Under the pieces are notes generated by a model, which ran no database searches, was not told the DNA's origin, and was given only the letters and a program-made list of their open reading frames with translations. A stretch of DNA of 26,177 bases from JAMXLO01 sp041487355 (GTDB lineage: Bacteria; Pseudomonadota; Alphaproteobacteria; Acetobacterales; Acetobacteraceae), in assembly GCA_041487355.1 (NCBI GenBank), contig JBGPND010000058.1, forward strand, positions 1-26,177, read 5' to 3'. Position numbers and translations under genes: made by a program. Shown here piece after piece: positions 21,752-26,177 of this stretch. The number at the start of each line of letters is the position of its first letter. Position 1 is the stretch's first letter.

Positions 21752-21756
21752 CGATC
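21741..21756 (+). repeat. 16-bp direct repeat, right copy
   Basis: Identical to 20828-20843. Here it spans the last codons and stop of the lysozyme-like gene and reaches into the stop codon of the convergent alpha/beta hydrolase (21755-21757). Confidence 0.5.
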
Positions 21757-22567
21757 AGGCCAGCAACAGCGCCTGCCGGGTGAGCTGACCGCTCGGGTCC
21801 GCCAGCTCAAGCACGATGGTGAAGTGGTTCGCACCGGGCACCGGCAGCAATGGGCCGGACGCATGCGCGGCCGCGCGCATCGCGTGCAGATCGCGGCCGT
21901 CCGAGACGAGCGGCGGCAATTCGGCCGTGCCGTAGGTGATCGCCAGCGGCTTGTTCACCACCGGCAAACGCAGCGGCGACAGCGCGACGATCTCCGCGTC
22001 CGTCAGCCGCAGTTTCTCGTTCAGATAGGTGTCGCGCACCGGCCCCAGCTCGAACACACCCGATATCGCCAGGCCCGCAACCACGCTCGGATGACCCAGC
22101 GCCATCGCCGTCAGATGACCTCCGGCCGACCAGCCGGACAGCACGATCGGGCCTGCAATGCCATGAGCCGGACCGTGCTCCGCAAGCCAATCCAGAGCCG
22201 CATGGATTTCCGCGGTGATCTCGGTCAGCGTCGCGTCGGGCGCCAATGTGTAGCCAGGCAGCGCCGCCGCCCAGCCATGCGCGTAGGGGCCGGCGATCAG
22301 ATTGGCGAACTGGTACTTGCTGTTGCGCTGCCAATAGCCGCCATGGATGAACACCAGGCACGGCGCCTTCGGGTCCGCCGCCGGAAACAGGTCCCAGGTG
22401 TTGCGCTCGCGCGGTCCGTAACGCTGATCGAGATGCCCGGCATGCGAGGTGCGGAAAGCCGCCGACGCCGCCTCCCGCGCCGCGTTCAACGCCGGACTGT
22501 CCGCCACCGCCGCGGAGTTGTTGTACGCCGCGTCGCGCTCGGCGCGGCTGATGGTTCCCCAGTTCAT
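21755..22567 (-). CDS. Alpha/beta hydrolase (esterase / kynurenine formamidase-like)
   Basis: A 270-residue alpha/beta hydrolase. The oxyanion region is FIHGGYWQRN, the nucleophile elbow is LSGWSAGGHLTA (G-x-S-x-G), and the C-terminal catalytic His is in PGANHFTIV. The HGGYW block with the downstream ISGVFELGPVRDTYLNEKLR resembles arylformamidase-type and BD-FAE-like esterases rather than proline iminopeptidases. The true substrate is unknown; with the neighbouring genes, a formamide, amide or ester hydrolase in a catabolic route is plausible. The ATG at 22567 overlaps the stop of the deacetylase gene (ATGA). It is the last gene of a four-gene operon. Confidence 0.85.
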   Translation of the reverse strand: MNWGTISRAERDAAYNNSAAVADSPALNAAREAASAAFRTSHAGHLDQRYGPRERNTWDLFPAADPKAPCLVFIHGGYWQRNSKYQFANLIAGPYAHGWAAALPGYTLAPDATLTEITAEIHAALDWLAEHGPAHGIAGPIVLSGWSAGGHLTAMALGHPSVVAGLAISGVFELGPVRDTYLNEKLRLTDAEIVALSPLRLPVVNKPLAITYGTAELPPLVSDGRDLHAMRAAAHASGPLLPVPGANHFTIVLELADPSGQLTRQALLLA

Positions 22568-23448
22568 GCCGTCGCCTCCAGATACCAATCCATGATCTGC
22601 CGCCCCTGCCAGAACAGCGTTCCAGGCCGCGCCGCCATGTATCCCAGCGCCTGCTCGAACCAGCCGATGCGGTGCGGCACACCGCTGATATACGGATGCA
22701 CCGCGAGGCCCATCACCTTCGCGCCTTGCGTCTCTGCCTCCGCATACAGCCGGTCGAACTGCGCCACGGCACGGGTGAACAGTTCCTCGGCCCGATGGTG
22801 CTGGATCATCATCATCGGAATGTCGTTCAGCTCCACGCTGTACGGCATCGTCAGCAGCGGGCCATGTTCGGTTCGCAGCGTGCAAGGCAGATCGTCCACC
22901 ACCCAGTCGGCGCAATAGCGCACGCCGGCTTCCGCCAGCAGGTCAGGCGTCTCGAGCGTCTCGGTCAGACCCGGCGCGAGCCAGCCGACGACATCGTGGC
23001 CGGCGGCCTGGCGCAGCGCGTCCATCGCACTGCGGATCATCGCGCGCTGGTCTTCCACGAAATGCGTCGCGATCTGCTGGTATCCGTGCCCCATGAACTC
23101 CCAGCCCCCGTCGCGCGCGGCCTCAGTGACACGCGGATAGGCCGAAGGCACGGTGCCGTTGATGGTCATGGACGGCGCAATGCCGTGCGCATCGAGTGCA
23201 GCCTTCAGGCGCCAGAACCCGACGCGCATGCCGTATTCGTGCCAGGCCCAGTTGGGCAGGTCCGGCAGCACCGACGCTCCCTGCGGTGCGGTCAGCACCT
23301 GGCGCGGCATGGCGCGCTCGATGTCCCAGTTCTCCACGTTCACCACGATGAACACCGCGACGCGCTTGCCATCTGGCAGCGCAAGGCGTGGCCGGTCGAT
23401 GCTCGCCTGGTACGCCAGCCGCTGCATCGGCTTCATCGCATCGGTCAT
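22564..23448 (-). CDS. Polysaccharide deacetylase family protein (PuuE/imidase-like)
   Basis: A 294-residue CE4-fold protein of the PuuE-like subgroup. Blocks include KRVAVFIVVNVENWDIERAM, WHEYGMRVGFWRLKAALDAH, SMTINGTVPSAYPRV, EFMGHGYQQIATHF (the H-x-x-x-x-x-x-H region near the metal site), VGWLAPGLTETLETPDLLAE and HPYISGVPHRI. Members of this subgroup act on cyclic amides (allantoin, cyclic imides) or are uncharacterised; a peptidoglycan role is less likely, as there is no signal peptide. The start at 23448 overlaps the preceding gene's stop by 4 nt and its own stop overlaps the next start by 4 nt, so translation is coupled along the operon. Confidence 0.82.
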   Translation of the reverse strand: MTDAMKPMQRLAYQASIDRPRLALPDGKRVAVFIVVNVENWDIERAMPRQVLTAPQGASVLPDLPNWAWHEYGMRVGFWRLKAALDAHGIAPSMTINGTVPSAYPRVTEAARDGGWEFMGHGYQQIATHFVEDQRAMIRSAMDALRQAAGHDVVGWLAPGLTETLETPDLLAEAGVRYCADWVVDDLPCTLRTEHGPLLTMPYSVELNDIPMMMIQHHRAEELFTRAVAQFDRLYAEAETQGAKVMGLAVHPYISGVPHRIGWFEQALGYMAARPGTLFWQGRQIMDWYLEATA

Positions 23449-24329
23449 GGCAACTCGATCCCCGTAAGCGCCTGCCACACACGGATGACGAACGCATCGT
23501 CCTTCGCGCCTTCACCGTGCGCCGCGGCGGCGAGGAACAGTTGATGCGCCGCGGCCGCCATCGGCAGCGGAAAGGTCAGTGCCCGCGCCTGGTCCAGCAC
23601 GATGCCAAGGTCCTTGACGAAGATATTCACCGCCGAAAGCGGCGTGTCGTCGCCGTCCAGGATGTGCGGCACGCGGTTCTGCCACATCCAGGAACTGCCA
23701 GCCGATGACGAGATCACCTCGAACAGCGTGCGCGGATCGGCGCCGGCGCGGATGCCGAGCGCCAGCGCCTCCGCCGCCGTAGCGATATGCACGCCGGCGA
23801 GTAGCTGGTTCACCATCTTCACCGTGCTGCCGACACCGGCCTGCTCGCCGAGCCGCCACACCTTGGTGGAAATGGCATCCAGCACAGGCTGCGCCTTCGC
23901 GAACGCGGCATCCGGGCCGGAGGCCATCACCGTCATCGTGCCGGCATGTGCGCCCGCCTTTCCGCCGGAGACAGGCGCATCGAGCATCAGGAAACCGGCT
24001 GCGCTGATCTTCGCATCCAAGGCGCGCGCCGCTTCGGGAGCCACGGTGGCACAGCACAGGATCACCGTGTCCTTGGCCACCACCCCAAGGCAGCCTTGCG
24101 GACCGAACAGCACGTCCTCGGTCTGCGCCGCATTCACCACGAACACCACGACAGCCTCGGTGTCCGCCGGCAGTTCGGCCGCGGTGGCCACCGCTGCGCC
24201 GCCGGCCTCAGTCAGCTCCGCGCGGGCGGCCTCGCGAACATCGCAGCCCGTCACAAGGTGCCCCTTGCGTACCAGATTGAGTGCCGCGCCCATGCCCATA
24301 GTGCCCAGCCCGATGACCGCAACCTTCAT
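23445..24329 (-). CDS. NAD(P)-dependent beta-hydroxyacid dehydrogenase (L-threonate dehydrogenase/HIBADH family)
   Basis: A 294-residue member of the 3-hydroxyisobutyrate dehydrogenase family. The Rossmann motif is VAVIGLGTMGMGAALNL (3-19). The substrate-binding block is LDAPVSGGKAGAHAGTMTVM, and the catalytic Lys is in GSTVKMVNQLLAG. The layout is closest to L-threonate 2-dehydrogenase (LtnD) and tartronate semialdehyde reductase types. It should oxidise a 2- or 3-hydroxy acid in the cytoplasm. The start at 24329 has GGGAG about 9 nt upstream and lies 4 bp after the iminopeptidase stop. No ltn kinase or isomerase genes follow, so a threonate pathway is not confirmed. Confidence 0.85.
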   Translation of the reverse strand: MKVAVIGLGTMGMGAALNLVRKGHLVTGCDVREAARAELTEAGGAAVATAAELPADTEAVVVFVVNAAQTEDVLFGPQGCLGVVAKDTVILCCATVAPEAARALDAKISAAGFLMLDAPVSGGKAGAHAGTMTVMASGPDAAFAKAQPVLDAISTKVWRLGEQAGVGSTVKMVNQLLAGVHIATAAEALALGIRAGADPRTLFEVISSSAGSSWMWQNRVPHILDGDDTPLSAVNIFVKDLGIVLDQARALTFPLPMAAAAHQLFLAAAAHGEGAKDDAFVIRVWQALTGIELP

Positions 24330-24333
24330 GCTC

Positions 24334-25284
24334 TCATCTCCCGTGACGGAAGCGCTCGACCGCCGCCACCAGGGCGCGGCGGATGCCCGGCTCGAGTGCC
24401 GAATGTCCGGCATCGGGCACGATCGACAGCCGCGCCGCCGGCCAGGCAGACGCCAGCTCAAAGGCCGTGCGCGCCGGACAGATCATATCGTAGCGGCCCT
24501 GCACGATCTCCGCTGGGATGCGGCCGATGCGGTCCATGTTGCCGAGCAACCCCTCCGGCGGCAGGAACAGGCTGTTGGCGAAGTAGTGCGCCTCGATCCG
24601 AGCGAGGCCGAGCGCGGTGCGGTCCTGCGCAAAGGCGCTCACTGTCTCCGGGCTCGGCAGCAGAGTGCTGCACGAGCCTTCGTAGACCGACCATGCGCGT
24701 GCCGCCGGCAGATGGACGGAAGGATCGGGATCGGTCAGGCGCCGCAGGTAGCCGCCCAACACGTCGCCCCTGTCCTCCTCCGGCAGAAAGCCGACGAAGC
24801 CGGCATGGGCATCCGGAAAGACGGCGGCGAGACCGTGCAGGAACCAATCCACCTCGGCGGGGCGGCCCAGGAAGACGCCACGCAGCACGCAGCCGATGAC
24901 CCGGTCGCGATGCGCCTGGGCATACGCCAGCGCCAGTGTGGAGCCCCAGGAGCCGCCGAACAGCAGCCAGCGCTCGATGCCGAGGTGGCGGCGCAGCGTC
25001 TCAATGTCGGACACCAGGTCCTGGGTGGTGTTCTGCTCGAGGCTGCCGAGCGGTCGCGACCGGCCTGCGCCGCGCTGGTCGAAGATGACCACACGCCAGA
25101 ATTCGGGGTCGAAGAACCGGCGATGCACCGCGCCGGCGCCGGCGCCCGGCCCACCATGGAGGAATAGCGCCGGCCGGCCGCGCGGATTGCCGACCTGCTC
25201 CCAGTACATCACATGGCCGGCCGCCAGCGGCAGATAGCCGGTCTCGAAGGGGCCGATCTCGGGATACAGGTCGCCGCGGGGCAT
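24334..25284 (-). CDS. pip: Proline iminopeptidase
   Basis: A 316-residue alpha/beta hydrolase of peptidase family S33. The N-terminus PEIGPFETGYLPLAAGHVMY leads to LFLHGGPGAGAG (oxyanion HGGPG), VVIFDQRGAGRSRP, the nucleophile LFGGSWGSTLALAYAQAH, the acid in VQGRYDMICP, and the His in PDAGHSALEP. All catalytic elements are intact and the length matches the family. It releases N-terminal proline from peptides in the cytoplasm. It is the first gene of the four-gene operon and starts 51 bp from the divergent DUF423 gene; no strong ribosome site is seen. Confidence 0.92.
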   Translation of the reverse strand: MPRGDLYPEIGPFETGYLPLAAGHVMYWEQVGNPRGRPALFLHGGPGAGAGAVHRRFFDPEFWRVVIFDQRGAGRSRPLGSLEQNTTQDLVSDIETLRRHLGIERWLLFGGSWGSTLALAYAQAHRDRVIGCVLRGVFLGRPAEVDWFLHGLAAVFPDAHAGFVGFLPEEDRGDVLGGYLRRLTDPDPSVHLPAARAWSVYEGSCSTLLPSPETVSAFAQDRTALGLARIEAHYFANSLFLPPEGLLGNMDRIGRIPAEIVQGRYDMICPARTAFELASAWPAARLSIVPDAGHSALEPGIRRALVAAVERFRHGR

Positions 25285-25335
25285 GCGGCCGATGCTATAG
25301 GCAGCGCGAGCAAGGCGGAACAGGGTTTGCGAGGC

Positions 25336-25722
25336 ATGCAGAGAGTTTGGATCGCGCTCGGCTCGCTGGCCGGACTGACCGCGGTGGCGATGGCCGCTCT
25401 CGCGGCACATGGCCTCGCCTGGCTGGAGCCGGCGGGGCTGCAGATGGTGCGGAACGCCGTCGAGATGCACGGCTGGCACGCACTGGCTCTGCTGGCCTGC
25501 GGCATCTGGGCGCCACGCGGAGGAAGACTGGTCGACTGGGCGGGCGCCGCCTTCGCCCTGGGCCTCGTGTTGTTCTGTGGCGCTGTCTACGCGCTGGCGT
25601 TGGCTGACATCCGCACGGCGATGCTGGCGCCGGCCGGCGGATTGCTGCTGATGCTCGGCTGGGCGCTGCTCGGGTTGTCGGCGCTGCGCGCCAATAGCGC
25701 GAGCGAGCCTCCCCAGTCGTGA
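25336..25722 (+). CDS. DUF423 inner-membrane protein
   Basis: A 128-residue hydrophobic protein with four predicted membrane helices: about 5-27 (IALGSLAGLTAVAMAALAAH), 42-60, 67-90 and 95-117 (MLAPAGGLLLMLGWALLGLS). The short length, the N-terminal G.LAGL..VA.GA-like helix with AHGL, and the conserved A..MHGWHALALL segment fit DUF423 (YgdD-like) proteins of unknown function. The start at 25336 has GAGG very close upstream, so initiation is weakly supported. Its stop codon overlaps the first bases of the REP-like inverted repeat. Confidence 0.8.
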   Translation: MQRVWIALGSLAGLTAVAMAALAAHGLAWLEPAGLQMVRNAVEMHGWHALALLACGIWAPRGGRLVDWAGAAFALGLVLFCGAVYALALADIRTAMLAPAGGLLLMLGWALLGLSALRANSASEPPQS

Positions 25723-25803
25723 TGGGTATCGCTGCGCTCAAGCCATCCTACAGGTTGCTGCGGCGTAGCGGCGTAGGATGGGTTGAGCAGGGCGAAACCC
25801 ATC
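25721..25803. repeat. REP-like interspersed inverted repeat
   Basis: Two 31-nt arms, 25721-25751 and 25773-25803, are complementary at 26 of 31 positions around a 21-nt loop. The right arm begins GTAGGATGGGTTGAGC and ends GAAACCCATC. A GTAG head next to a hairpin is typical of REP elements mobilised by RAYT transposases, and this GATGGGT...CATCCTAC type is common between genes in proteobacteria. It fills the gap between two convergent genes and could also end transcription in both directions. Confidence 0.75.
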
Positions 25804-25837
25804 ATTCCGGCGAGATTCCAGTTATGCCGAACGTGCT

Positions 25838-26177
25838 CTATACGACCGGCACCGGTCCGACGATGATCCCCTGATAGGTGGTTGCCAGGCCGTTGGCGCG
25901 CAGATAGGTCTGCAGCGCGGCGTTGCGCAGCGCCTTCACGAGGCCCTCCCGCAACCGCCGCTCCCGGGTAAAGATTGGCACACCGGTCGCGATGCCGTCC
26001 GCCAGGACGCGCGCATCCGGCTCGCTGATATTGACGCGCAGCAACTGCTGCAAATGCTGATAATGGCGCAACTGGCCCGGCTGCATGTTCGCCGTGCCAA
26101 GCAGCACCAGCTTGCGCTGATCCTGCAGCCCGGTCAGGAAGTCCCACACCCGGGGCCGATCGGCGGGCGGGAAGTCC
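25838..26177 (-). CDS. Partial gene, C-terminal PIN-like domain (5' end beyond window)
   Basis: An open frame of 112 codons plus stop reads on the minus strand to the window edge without interruption (DFPPADRPRVWDFLTGLQDQ at its visible start). The segment ISEPDARVLADGIATGVPIF followed by TRERRLREGL resembles the conserved late part of PIN domains (D..I.A.A...G.P..T.D..L), which are metal-dependent ribonucleases often found as toxins. The rest is not recognised. A GTG at 26149 could be an internal start, but the coding-like sequence continues upstream, so the gene is probably longer. Function remains a guess. Confidence 0.45.
   Translation of the reverse strand, partial: DFPPADRPRVWDFLTGLQDQRKLVLLGTANMQPGQLRHYQHLQQLLRVNISEPDARVLADGIATGVPIFTRERRLREGLVKALRNAALQTYLRANGLATTYQGIIVGPVPVV

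Noticed and set aside
25587..26147. Minus-strand frame across the REP repeat into the DUF423 gene
   Set aside because: It runs through an inverted repeat and antisense to a membrane-protein gene; the overlapping frame at 25838-26177 has the better protein-like sequence.
1..26177. CRISPR arrays, rRNA, tRNA or a prophage structural cluster
   Set aside because: No regularly spaced repeats, no recognisable RNA gene and no capsid, terminase or tail genes were found; the two lysozyme-like genes stand alone.

Overview
The window is high-GC DNA from an alphaproteobacterium, most likely Acetobacteraceae (Rhodospirillales). The pointers are an imuA-imuB-dnaE2 mutagenesis cassette behind an alphaproteobacterial LexA box (GTTC-N7-GTTC), a DUF6362 gene paired with a small 'AsnC-like' HTH gene, PCuAC/SCO copper chaperones and family-typical catabolic genes. 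The genus cannot be fixed from sequence alone. Genes are densely packed: no stretch over 300 bases lacks a gene, and no rRNA, tRNA or CRISPR array was seen.

Layout. 1-509: the start of an IS630-type transposase runs off the left edge on the minus strand, next to a GH108 lysozyme fragment that has lost its catalytic end. 494-1300: a GNAT-like acetyltransferase with a perfect CRP-type operator upstream. 1316-6818: the SOS mutasome operon imuA-imuB-dnaE2 (minus strand) with its LexA box. 6836-8176: a Nudix-like protein and a divergent His-rich cupin. 8181-10578: an accessory-looking module. A four-gene minus-strand operon (small HTH protein, DUF6362 protein, Xre/MbcA-type antitoxin, RES toxin) faces a divergent XRE regulator across an AT-rich promoter that carries a palindrome and a near-consensus LexA box.

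10582-15438: a phosphate acetyl/butyryltransferase with an FNR/FixK-type box, an ABC sugar-type permease pair with no ATPase or binding protein beside it, a glycine-zipper lipoprotein, and a PCuAC + SCO pair for cytochrome oxidase copper delivery. 15533-20837: a Tat-exported family 5 solute-binding protein without permeases, a uronate dehydrogenase-GST-VOC operon and a divergent amidase. 20828-21756: a lysozyme-like gene with its own sigma-70-type promoter, bounded by a 16-bp direct repeat. 21755-25284: a tightly overlapped catabolic operon (proline iminopeptidase, threonate-type dehydrogenase, PuuE-like deacetylase, alpha/beta hydrolase). 25336-26177: a DUF423 membrane protein, a REP-like inverted repeat and a partial gene with a PIN-like C-terminus.

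The best candidate for an undescribed system is the 8181-10578 module: a RES/Xre toxin-antitoxin pair placed downstream of two HTH-like proteins in one operon, possibly under SOS control. Family calls are from recognised motifs; no database search was run.
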